Source: Clostridiales bacterium (GTDB lineage Bacteria > Bacillota > Clostridia > Clostridiales > Oxobacteraceae). From it: DNA of 38,988 nucleotides. Below are positions 28,130 through 38,837 of the stretch, piece by piece. The position numbers and the translations under genes are program-made. Below the pieces are notes generated by a model that saw only the letters and a program-made list of their open reading frames with translations, did not search any database and was not told the DNA's origin. The DNA lies in the NCBI GenBank assembly GCA_030016385.1, contig JASEJN010000028.1:1-38988 (forward strand), written 5' to 3'. The number at the start of each line of letters is the position of its first letter. Position 1 is the first letter of the stretch.

Positions 28130-29118
28130 AGAAACCTATTTATATCTTTTCAGATGGAGAACTAAAAAGAAAGGACAATACATTGTTTTTTGATAATGAA
28201 AAAGGTAGAAAATACATACCTGTTGAAAATACATCTGAAATAATGTTATTTGGAGAAGTAATCATCAATAAAAGATTCCTGGAATTTGTATCTCATTCTG
28301 AGATCATACTGCATTTTTTTAATCATTATGGATATTATATAGGAACATATTATCCCAGAGAACATTTAAATTCAGGATATATGATATTGAAACAGGCTGA
28401 ATATTACAATGATAAAGATAAAAGATTATATATAGCAAAAAAATTTATAGAAGGGGCATATAAAAATATGCGCCATGTTTTAAAATATTATCAAAATAGA
28501 GGTAAGAATTTAGAGGATATCATTTGCTGTATAGAAGAACTTGGTGAGACAATAAATAGTGTAATAAGCATAAATGAATTGATGGCTATAGAAGGCAATA
28601 TACGAGGAGCATATTACAAAGCATTCGATAAAATATTGGGTAATCCGGATTTTAAATTTGGCATTAGAAGCAAAAGGCCGCCTAAAAACTCATTAAATGT
28701 ACTTATAAGCTTTGGTAATTCACTAATGTACACTTTGATATTAAGCGAAATATATAAGACTCATTTAGATCCAAGAATTGGTTATTTACATTCAACAAAC
28801 TTCAGAAGATTCTCCTTGAATCTTGATGTCTCTGAAATATTCAAGCCTATAATAATCGACCGAGTTATATTCTCAGTTATAAGCAAAAATATCATAAAAA
28901 AAGATGATTTTGACGGAAGTGCAGAAGGGCTAATATTAAAGGAAAAAGCAAAAAAGGCATTCATTGAGGAGTATGAAAATAAGCTTATGACTACTATTAA
29001 TCATAGAAGCATAGGAAGTAATGTTTCATACTGCAGGCTTATCAGACTTGAACTATACAAATTGGAAAAACATTTGATGGGAGAACAGGAATATACTCCG
29101 TTTGTTGCTCAATGGTAA
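28126..29118 (+). CDS. cas1: Cas1 spacer integrase, type I-B
   Basis: A 330-residue metal-dependent integrase that inserts new spacers at the leader end of the array. The N-terminal beta domain begins KKPIYIFSDGELKRKDNTLF. The active-site residues are the Glu in LMAIEGNIRGAYY, the His in IGYLHSTNFRRFSL and the acidic pair in LDVSEIFKPIIID. All are present. ATG at 28126 overlaps the cas4 stop by 4 bases, with AGGGAG 11 bases upstream. Together with Cas2 and Cas4 it forms a complete adaptation module. Confidence 0.96.
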   Translation: MKKPIYIFSDGELKRKDNTLFFDNEKGRKYIPVENTSEIMLFGEVIINKRFLEFVSHSEIILHFFNHYGYYIGTYYPREHLNSGYMILKQAEYYNDKDKRLYIAKKFIEGAYKNMRHVLKYYQNRGKNLEDIICCIEELGETINSVISINELMAIEGNIRGAYYKAFDKILGNPDFKFGIRSKRPPKNSLNVLISFGNSLMYTLILSEIYKTHLDPRIGYLHSTNFRRFSLNLDVSEIFKPIIIDRVIFSVISKNIIKKDDFDGSAEGLILKEKAKKAFIEEYENKLMTTINHRSIGSNVSYCRLIRLELYKLEKHLMGEQEYTPFVAQW

Positions 29119-29139
29119 AGGATGAAATAAGGTGATAAG

Positions 29140-29403
29140 ATGTTTGCCATACTCGTATATGATATAAATGAAAAAAGGGTAAATAAAGTATTAAAGACCT
29201 GCAGAAAGTACTTGAGTTGGGTACAAAATTCCGTGCTTGAAGGTGAAATTTCCGATGCCAATCTTAGAAAACTTAAAATAGAAATATCGAGAATTATAAA
29301 CAAAGAAGAAGATTCAGTCATCATCTACTTACTCAGGACGACAACTTATTCGGAGCGCCAAATACTCGGCCTAGATAAAGGTGGAACAGATATGTTTATT
29401 TAA
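29140..29403 (+). CDS. cas2: Cas2 adaptation subunit
   Basis: An 87-residue ferredoxin-fold protein that bridges two Cas1 dimers in the spacer integration complex. The first strand, FAILVYDIN, carries the conserved Asp8. The RKYLSWVQNSVLEGEIS segment and VIIYLLRTT strand are typical of type I Cas2. AAGGTGATAAG precedes the ATG, 21 bases after cas1. It is the last gene of the operon; a strong terminator begins 50 bases downstream. Confidence 0.95.
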   Translation: MFAILVYDINEKRVNKVLKTCRKYLSWVQNSVLEGEISDANLRKLKIEISRIINKEEDSVIIYLLRTTTYSERQILGLDKGGTDMFI

Positions 29404-29453
29404 GAAGCTCTAATTATTAAAAACTTTGGATTTATAAATTGTTACGAGCAATA

Positions 29454-29516
29454 AAAATTGTCGTCGACCTATAATAATGTAAAAATACTGTAGGTACGAC
29501 GACAATTTTATTTTTT
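29454..29516 (+). terminator. Intrinsic terminator closing the cas operon
   Basis: AAAATTGTCGTCGACCTA (from 29454) pairs with TAGGTACGACGACAATTTT (to 29509), leaving one bulged base. A TTTTTT tract follows immediately. The stem is about 18 bp and GC-rich in the middle, so read-through from cas2 into the array should be low. The array is therefore probably transcribed from its own leader promoter. Confidence 0.9.
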
Positions 29517-29631
29517 GATCCATCGCAGATCCGTTGATTTTTCAGGCCTTTATAGTTATAATAAAGTTGTTAGATTTATATAATATAAAAAATACCACTT
29601 TAAGAATGGCTTAAATAGGTCATTCTGACGC
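29517..29631 (+). promoter_or_regulatory. CRISPR leader
   Basis: An AT-rich segment of about 115 bases between the terminator and the first repeat. It contains a perfect TATAAT at 29579-29584, about 50 bases before the first repeat, with only a weak -35 (TTATAA, 17 bp upstream). Its position beside cas2 and the repeat orientation (handle ATTGAAAC at the right end) make this the leader end, where new spacers enter and array transcription begins on the plus strand. Confidence 0.75.
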
Positions 29632-31202
29632 GTTTTTAGCCTACCTATAAGGAATTGAAACTTATATCAAGCACGAATCTTCCTGATTTTATCTGAGTTT
29701 TTAGCCTACCTATAAGGAATTGAAACCTGGACAACTTCCTGGAGGACGTGCGGCCTACTGATTTGTTTTTAGCCTACCTATAAGGAATTGAAACTCAATC
29801 AAATGGATGATAAAAAGACACCTCATTTTAGGTTTTTAGCCTACCTATAAGGAATTGAAACAGATACCTGGCGTATATCTCGAATAGCGTTTATTTAGTT
29901 TTTAGCCTACCTATAAGGAATTGAAACACTGGTTTTCCGGTTTCTTTTGCCTGCTGAAACTTTGTTTTTAGCCTACCTATAAGGAATTGAAACCTCGGAC
30001 TATTCCTGGGCGGGTGCTTCCGGCGCTTTCGGTTTTTAGCCTACCTATAAGGAATTGAAACTGGCGGAAGAAAGGTATGAACAGGATGAAGACGGAGGTT
30101 TTTAGCCTACCTATAAGGAATTGAAACAAAATGGCATAAGACATATAACTTTAAGAAGGAACTTGTTTTTAGCCTACCTATAAGGAATTGAAACTGCTTT
30201 TAGCGTGTTTCATAGTCTTGGTTGATAGCCCGTTTTTAGCCTACCTATAAGGAATTGAAACCTTGCTTTATTTCTTCAGGAAGTCTTTTATCAATCCGCG
30301 TTTTTAGCCTACCTATAAGGAATTGAAACCTTAAGAAACTTTTCCGATCAATGATAAGGCTCTTGGTTTTTAGCCTACCTATAAGGAATTGAAACAAAGG
30401 ACAAAAAACATTGAAAGATTGGCTGAATACGTTTTTAGCCTACCTATAAGGAATTGAAACATACACTGCATGGATCTTCCGATGATGAAACAGAAAGAGT
30501 TTTTAGCCTACCTATAAGGAATTGAAACTCATATGTAACAATCGGGAAAATGTTGGGGTATTCATGTTTTTAGCCTACCTATAAGGAATTGAAACATATA
30601 TTGTGACTTTTTCATTTTGCTCCTCCGTTCCTCGTTTTTAGCCTACCTATAAGGAATTGAAACGATAGTAGCGGTTTGGTATATTTCGCTATAGCATGTA
30701 AGTTTTTAGCCTACCTATAAGGAATTGAAACAAGGATTGCAGAAACGAAGCAAGAAAACTGAAAAGGTTTTTAGCCTACCTATAAGGAATTGAAACACCG
30801 ATGCTGAGAGTATAAGAATACATAAAAAGGACTGTTTTTAGCCTACCTATAAGGAATTGAAACTTGAAAAAGTTGAGGACTACGAAAAAGGGATATTTGC
30901 GTTTTTAGCCTACCTATAAGGAATTGAAACCACTTTCTCCTCTCTCTGATACATTTTTAAAGTTTTTGATGTTTTTAGCCTACCTATAAGGAATTGAAAC
31001 ATAAGCCGGCATTAGTGCCGTGGGCGAATAGATTGGGGTTTTTAGCCTACCTATAAGGAATTGAAACATATCTTCGGGTTCTTGTCCTAACTCCTCATAA
31101 AGAGTTTTTAGCCTACCTATAAGGAATTGAAACTTTTGTCTGCAGATAAATTCAAAATCATAGCATCTTTTAGTTTTTAGCCTACCTATAAGGAATTGAA
31201 AC

Positions 31203-31306
31203 CAACCTGCGCCAGCAAAGCCGACAACTCCAGACATATGTTTTTAGCCTACCTATAAGGAATTGAAACATATAGCGGACCGGTGCTTATTTTTATGGGA
31301 TATTAA
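31203..31306 (+). repeat. Two-spacer block, first copy (spacers 24-25)
   Basis: Spacer 24 (31203-31239, starting CAACCTGCGCCAGC) and spacer 25 (31270-31306, starting ATATAGCGGACCGG) occur again, in the same order and identical, at 32006-32109 (spacers 36-37). The flanking spacers on both sides differ between the copies. Confidence 0.95.
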
Positions 31307-32005
31307 GTTTTTAGCCTACCTATAAGGAATTGAAACAAGGGTGTTGACGACATCAGGCTTGACATAAAGGATCGTTTTTAGCCTACCTATAAGGAATTGA
31401 AACCAGTATAAACATCTGCAGCCACTTCCTGATCCGGTGTGTTTTTAGCCTACCTATAAGGAATTGAAACTAGATAAGTATGCTGAAAAAGATGAGAAGG
31501 GCAATGGTTTTTAGCCTACCTATAAGGAATTGAAACTCCTGCTCTATATTTTCTTGCGTTATGGTCGCTGCAGTTTTTAGCCTACCTATAAGGAATTGAA
31601 ACTTGTCCTGATATATCCTTCTTCTTCTATATTACTGCGTTTTTAGCCTACCTATAAGGAATTGAAACCTCCTGCCTGTGTTACCGTCCCCGCTTCACCG
31701 TCAATGGTTTTTAGCCTACCTATAAGGAATTGAAACAGATAACAGAGTATCCAGCTGAGCCTGAAAGGAACACGTTTTTAGCCTACCTATAAGGAATTGA
31801 AACTTGACTGTATCTGTAGTATCCTGATTCTGCTTCTGCAGTTTTTAGCCTACCTATAAGGAATTGAAACGTGAAAGAGTAGTGAAAGAACAGTGAAGAA
31901 AGGCTGAGTTTTTAGCCTACCTATAAGGAATTGAAACCGTTTTCAAATAGAATTTTCACCTTTGCCATTTTACCGGTTTTTAGCCTACCTATAAGGAATT
32001 GAAAC

Positions 32006-32109
32006 CAACCTGCGCCAGCAAAGCCGACAACTCCAGACATATGTTTTTAGCCTACCTATAAGGAATTGAAACATATAGCGGACCGGTGCTTATTTTTATG
32101 GGATATTAA
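32006..32109 (+). repeat. Two-spacer block, second copy (spacers 36-37)
   Basis: An identical copy of the block at 31203-31306, offset by 803 bases. Recombination between repeats is a simple explanation, because the pair and its order are both preserved. Confidence 0.95.
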
Positions 32110-35100
32110 GTTTTTAGCCTACCTATAAGGAATTGAAACTGCAATACGCCCATCTTTGAGCTGCCTATAATTCCCTAGTTTTTAGCCTACCTATAAGGAA
32201 TTGAAACCTTGCAGTTTTTTAATATTCATCTGCTGTCCTGTTATCCGTTTTTAGCCTACCTATAAGGAATTGAAACATAATAAAAATGAGAATAATTACA
32301 ACTATCCAGAACGTTTTTAGCCTACCTATAAGGAATTGAAACATATTCTTCCGCATACCAAACACCTAACTATCCTCAGTTTTTAGCCTACCTATAAGGA
32401 ATTGAAACTAGCTGCCTAGCACTTGTTGTCTGTCTATTGTGATTTAGTTTTTAGCCTACCTATAAGGAATTGAAACAGAACAAGATTATAGCGGATAGAG
32501 AGAGGCGGCTTGTTTTTAGCCTACCTATAAGGAATTGAAACCCCAGTCTGTTTGGAATGGCATAAAATCTTCTTTATGTTTTTAGCCTACCTATAAGGAA
32601 TTGAAACATACTTCATACTGCTTCCTTTTTGCCTCTTCGGCTTCGTTTTTAGCCTACCTATAAGGAATTGAAACCCGAAGAGCTTAATGGGGCATATGAA
32701 CTTGAGCTTGAAGTTTTTAGCCTACCTATAAGGAATTGAAACAATGCAGCGTTGATAAAAGCAGGTATTCTTCAATCAGGTTTTTAGCCTACCTATAAGG
32801 AATTGAAACTTTGCGGGGCTGTCGACATCGTAATAGCCGCTTTTTGTTTTTAGCCTACCTATAAGGAATTGAAACACTAGAGATTCTAGTAGTTGTAGTA
32901 GCAACGACCTGAGTTTTTAGCCTACCTATAAGGAATTGAAACTTAGCAAGGCATCTGGGGTTGAAAGGACATTATCAAAGTTTTTAGCCTACCTATAAGG
33001 AATTGAAACTGCAACTGGCGGAACCTTCTGGGCCATGAATCGTAAGTTTTTAGCCTACCTATAAGGAATTGAAACACAAATGTATTAAGTAAAGTTGAAT
33101 TTGTAAATGTTCGTTTTTAGCCTACCTATAAGGAATTGAAACATTTTAATTATTAAGATAAGGAAATATATATCTTATAGTTTTTAGCCTACCTATAAGG
33201 AATTGAAACCTGATGGCGTATTTTTTGTAAGTAATGGAGCTTTTGGTTTTTAGCCTACCTATAAGGAATTGAAACCGCAAAGGCTCGGATAAGTCTAAAT
33301 ATGTACTGGAAGTTTTTAGCCTACCTATAAGGAATTGAAACCTATAATCAATATAAAAATTATCGCCGCTAAAATTTGTTTTTAGCCTACCTATAAGGAA
33401 TTGAAACCATATAATAAAAGCTATGGAATCATATTCCCGATGCGTTTTTAGCCTACCTATAAGGAATTGAAACGAAAAATGATGGATGAGCTTGATGTTC
33501 AGTATTCCTGGTTTTTAGCCTACCTATAAGGAATTGAAACTAGTTGCACCGACATCAGTATGCCCGGTATGGCCAAAGTTTTTAGCCTACCTATAAGGAA
33601 TTGAAACCCTTCGGTAAGATATTGCCATTTGCCTCTACTGTCTATGGGTTTTTAGCCTACCTATAAGGAATTGAAACGATATTGCGAATTGGAACCAAAG
33701 GCACAAAGAATTTGTTTTTAGCCTACCTATAAGGAATTGAAACGCGGATAAAATATTTTTATACCAAAAGGCATCTTTCGTTTTTAGCCTACCTATAAGG
33801 AATTGAAACCATAATCAGCTTTGGGTTTTAGCTCCCCTATAAGTTGGTTTTTAGCCTACCTATAAGGAATTGAAACAAAATATGAAAGTATACTTTGCAA
33901 GCCCTTGGTTCAGTTTTTAGCCTACCTATAAGGAATTGAAACCTCCCTAAAGTACTTCTGTTCCCGGGAATATTTTGAGTTTTTAGCCTACCTATAAGGA
34001 ATTGAAACTTTTTGCCGCGGTATCTTTGTCCAAAATTGAATCCATGTTTTTAGCCTACCTATAAGGAATTGAAACCTGTGACTTCTCCGTTTTCAAGTTC
34101 GGCATAACTTTGTTTTTAGCCTACCTATAAGGAATTGAAACTATTTGAAGGCTTTCCACAGTCTGCGCACACGTCCTGGTTTTTAGCCTACCTATAAGGA
34201 ATTGAAACAGCCTTTCGCAGACTATATGGTAAAAAGGATAATCAGTTTTTAGCCTACCTATAAGGAATTGAAACTGGAACGAATACAGTAAGTGTTGAAG
34301 TATTAAATTAGTTTTTAGCCTACCTATAAGGAATTGAAACAGAGACAATAAAGGCAACAAAATTTATGAAGGAAATAGTTTTTAGCCTACCTATAAGGAA
34401 TTGAAACCTATAAACGCTAATACAGTAAATAAAGACCTTGCAGGTTTTTAGCCTACCTATAAGGAATTGAAACCACTCCATGCAGCAGATACTGCAGTAT
34501 TTTACAGCTTGTTTTTAGCCTACCTATAAGGAATTGAAACGTATGAGGTTTGCGTCTATACACACGATACATTATCTGTTTTTAGCCTACCTATAAGGAA
34601 TTGAAACGTTTTTGCGTCCCAACGCCTCCCCTGAATACTTTTTAGGGTTTTTAGCCTACCTATAAGGAATTGAAACTCTACAGTGTCCTTAGCCAGAAGA
34701 TGAATATATGTGCGTTTTTAGCCTACCTATAAGGAATTGAAACATTAATGCTTGTACAATCTCTTCTATTGAAAAACTGCGTTTTTAGCCTACCTATAAG
34801 GAATTGAAACTCTATATATTTTTCTGGCAATAGTAAACCGTCTTTGCCGTTTTTAGCCTACCTATAAGGAATTGAAACTCAAGCAAATTACCTATATCAG
34901 TACCCGTAAAATTAAGTTTTTAGCCTACCTATAAGGAATTGAAACGCAGTCCCTTTTGAGCGGCATAAAAAAAGAAGGCTGGTTTTTAGCCTACCTATAA
35001 GGAATTGAAACAATACAAAGATTTATGCATAGAAAGCACATTGTCTGTTTTTAGCCTACCTATAAGGAATTGAAACCTAAATATTCCCATAACGCGTCTA

Positions 35101-38100
35101 TGAGGCTGTTAGGTTTTTAGCCTACCTATAAGGAATTGAAACGTCGTTGATGGCACAAATTTAGCTCAATTTCATGTGGTTTTTAGCCTACCTATAAGGA
35201 ATTGAAACCAGTCTTGGCAGTAGATTACCGGTATATTATAACTAGTTTTTAGCCTACCTATAAGGAATTGAAACTCAGCCATGTGACTGCATTGTGCAAA
35301 CTTCCCATTGAGTTTTTAGCCTACCTATAAGGAATTGAAACATAATATCTTGGTATTCTTTTTTCATTTTCACGTTTGTTTTTAGCCTACCTATAAGGAA
35401 TTGAAACTCTCTATATTTGGTACAATCAATTCCTTGCAGCCCCAAGTTTTTAGCCTACCTATAAGGAATTGAAACCAGTCTGCGCACACGTCCTGAGCTT
35501 TAGCGGGGGCGTTTTTAGCCTACCTATAAGGAATTGAAACCAAGCTCAGGAGCGTTTTCCTTTGCCCATTTCAGTGGTTTTTAGCCTACCTATAAGGAAT
35601 TGAAACGATGATAGGGGCTCCGTAAAATGCGGGGCCTTTTAAGTTTTTAGCCTACCTATAAGGAATTGAAACTCTGCCCTCCTTCTGTTTCTGTTTTTGC
35701 TGCATTTCGTTTTTAGCCTACCTATAAGGAATTGAAACGTGAATTTGCAGGGTAATCCCTGCGCTGCAGCTCACCTGTTTTTAGCCTACCTATAAGGAAT
35801 TGAAACATGCCTTTTAACACTTTATCGCTCTCCTTACTTAAAAGTTTTTAGCCTACCTATAAGGAATTGAAACGCGTTTGTACTTGGTGATAGTTGGTTC
35901 GATACGGTTGGTTTTTAGCCTACCTATAAGGAATTGAAACAATATCCAAAACACCCTATATGGAGTTTATACCCCGTTTTTAGCCTACCTATAAGGAATT
36001 GAAACTCTTGCAGTTCAGATTTCAATTCTTTTACCTGTTCAGTTTTTAGCCTACCTATAAGGAATTGAAACATTCGCTCCGTAACTTCTTTGTGGGCTTG
36101 TGGAACGGGTTTTTAGCCTACCTATAAGGAATTGAAACTAAAATTTTCTGTTTCCCATGCATCTAACGATATATGTTTTTAGCCTACCTATAAGGAATTG
36201 AAACCCTTGCATTTCAAATTCATATTTAGCTTGCTATGCCGCGTTTTTAGCCTACCTATAAGGAATTGAAACAAGGACGTTAAATCGAAGAGTGAGGGTA
36301 TCACTTTTCAGTTTTTAGCCTACCTATAAGGAATTGAAACAAACTAAATAAAATAGATTTAAACAGTCCAGATTTTGAGTTTTTAGCCTACCTATAAGGA
36401 ATTGAAACACGCTTTGGAGCCTATTTTTAGCATCTTTAACATCAGTTTTTAGCCTACCTATAAGGAATTGAAACAAGGTATGGGGTGGAGAAATTGTTCG
36501 GGATAATTTGTTTTTAGCCTACCTATAAGGAATTGAAACAATATACACATCTGCAAGCATTATACGTGCATAAGTGTTTTTAGCCTACCTATAAGGAATT
36601 GAAACTTGCAATAAGTATTAAATTGTTTCCAGAAATACCCAGTTTTTAGCCTACCTATAAGGAATTGAAACAGAAGTAAATAACAATAACAGATTAAGTA
36701 AAGCATTACGTTTTTAGCCTACCTATAAGGAATTGAAACAACGTAGATATATCAATACTTTACAGACTCATAATAGTTTTTAGCCTACCTATAAGGAATT
36801 GAAACTTTGATCTATAACAAATTTCTTAGTTAGCGGATCGTGTTTTTAGCCTACCTATAAGGAATTGAAACCACACAGGAGGACATAAAGATAGAGGATT
36901 CGGCAGGGTTTTTAGCCTACCTATAAGGAATTGAAACTTCTACATCCATACCATTTTTTAATTGTTCTAATTGGGTTTTTAGCCTACCTATAAGGAATTG
37001 AAACTTGCAACCCGCTTTCTCAGAGTCAGTACAAATTTTATTTGTTTTTAGCCTACCTATAAGGAATTGAAACTTGAAGAATCCAGCCAACCTCTCAAGC
37101 CCGACCTTCGGTTTTTAGCCTACCTATAAGGAATTGAAACTAAAAGCGGATGGGCAGTTATTCCGCATATACTATAAGTTTTTAGCCTACCTATAAGGAA
37201 TTGAAACTTATTATAGTTTGATTTTGGTAACATGTCAATACTTTTGTTTTTAGCCTACCTATAAGGAATTGAAACATTCTTCGCCGTCCCATTTTTCGTC
37301 CTGATCTAAGTAGTTTTTAGCCTACCTATAAGGAATTGAAACTCTTCAGATATGCACAATGATCAAATCGTTTCCACTCGTTTTTAGCCTACCTATAAGG
37401 AATTGAAACAATATGCAATACATCTCCTCCCATGCCTTTTCAGGCGTTTTTAGCCTACCTATAAGGAATTGAAACTAGATGGTATAGCTGACAGGGTGGA
37501 CATGGATTATGCGTTTTTAGCCTACCTATAAGGAATTGAAACTTTGCCTTAGCCGCCAACTGCGAGTCAAATAAGTCTGTTTTTAGCCTACCTATAAGGA
37601 ATTGAAACATATGCTCCGTTGCACTGTCTATAGCTGTCTGCAGAGTTTTTAGCCTACCTATAAGGAATTGAAACAGAAATTGAGCAAAGAAATAAAGGAA
37701 ATGATGGTAAGTTTTTAGCCTACCTATAAGGAATTGAAACTTGCGAGGACACTGGCAGAGAGTATGATTTGCAGGAGGTTTTTAGCCTACCTATAAGGAA
37801 TTGAAACAATATGCAATACATCTCCTCCCATGCCTTTTCAGGCGTTTTTAGCCTACCTATAAGGAATTGAAACTGTATATAAGAACCTCACTCCTTCAGG
37901 TGTGGGAGTTTGTTTTTAGCCTACCTATAAGGAATTGAAACTAATAAAAGCAAACAATCTTTTCAATATGATTATTTTTGTTTTTAGCCTACCTATAAGG
38001 AATTGAAACTGGTACATTTATGCATGTATAATGCTTGCAGATGTGTAGTTTTTAGCCTACCTATAAGGAATTGAAACATTTTAGGAATAATTTCCTCCAA

Positions 38101-38837
38101 TTGTTCATAACTTGTTTTTAGCCTACCTATAAGGAATTGAAACTTATGACGAGGATGGCGACTGCATGGGGGATGCATCGGGTTTTTAGCCTACCTATAA
38201 GGAATTGAAACCTTTTTAGTCTGCCGAAATGGCGGTTAGCAATATGTCGTTTTTAGCCTACCTATAAGGAATTGAAACTTTTTTTTGGTACTGGAGGCTT
38301 CCCGGCCTCCACGCGTTTTTAGCCTACCTATAAGGAATTGAAACTTTGCTAAAGTTTCGCCTTTTAGGACTTTGTCAATGTTTTTAGCCTACCTATAAGG
38401 AATTGAAACGTTTGAATATTTTCAACAGCGCTGCATCGACTTCTGCGTTTTTAGCCTACCTATAAGGAATTGAAACCAGCCAACATATCCGGACAAATTC
38501 AAACCGATTTTTGGGTTTTTAGCCTACCTATAAGGAATTGAAACACAAATCGTAAGTATATTCTATCCTATTTCTGTCTCGTTTTTAGCCTACCTATAAG
38601 GAATTGAAACTGACTGAAAAATTAAAACCGTGCCCGTTTTGTGGCGGTTTTTAGCCTACCTATAAGGAATTGAAACTTTTTGATGCGTGGATTCCAGAGG
38701 ACAATATGAAGGAGTTTTTAGCCTACCTATAAGGAATTGAAACCCAGTGAGCTGAGCCACTATAAGCATATCCTCTTTTTGTTTTTAGCCTACCTATAAG
38801 GAATTGAAACTCCACGACCATATCGGCCATGCTCTTT

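Larger units (their letters stand above)
29632..38810 (+). CRISPR. Type I-B CRISPR array, 138 repeats
   Basis: By hand count there are 138 copies of a 30-bp repeat that begins GTTTTTAGCCTACCTATAAG and ends GAATTGAAAC, separated by 137 complete spacers of 35-40 nt (mean unit about 67 bp). I saw no variant repeat, including the last one at 38781-38810. The 3' ATTGAAAC is the usual type I-B crRNA 5' handle, so the array is transcribed on the plus strand from the leader next to cas2. A 27-nt partial spacer (38811-38837) follows the last repeat and is cut off by insertion-sequence-like DNA. Open reading frames that seem to cross the array on either strand are by-products of the repeat period and are not genes. 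Confidence 0.99.

Noticed and set aside
19918..29403. Type III or mixed CRISPR effector suggested by the HEPN protein
   Set aside because: No Cas10, Csm or Cmr subunits are present. The operon has exactly the type I-B set cas6-cas8b-cas7-cas5-cas3-cas4-cas1-cas2.
30980..31237. Minus-strand open frame through the array with repeated FQFLIGRLKT units
   Set aside because: The repeated peptide is simply the reverse-strand translation of the CRISPR repeat. Similar frames at 34121-34360 and 37993-38178 arise the same way. They are not genes.
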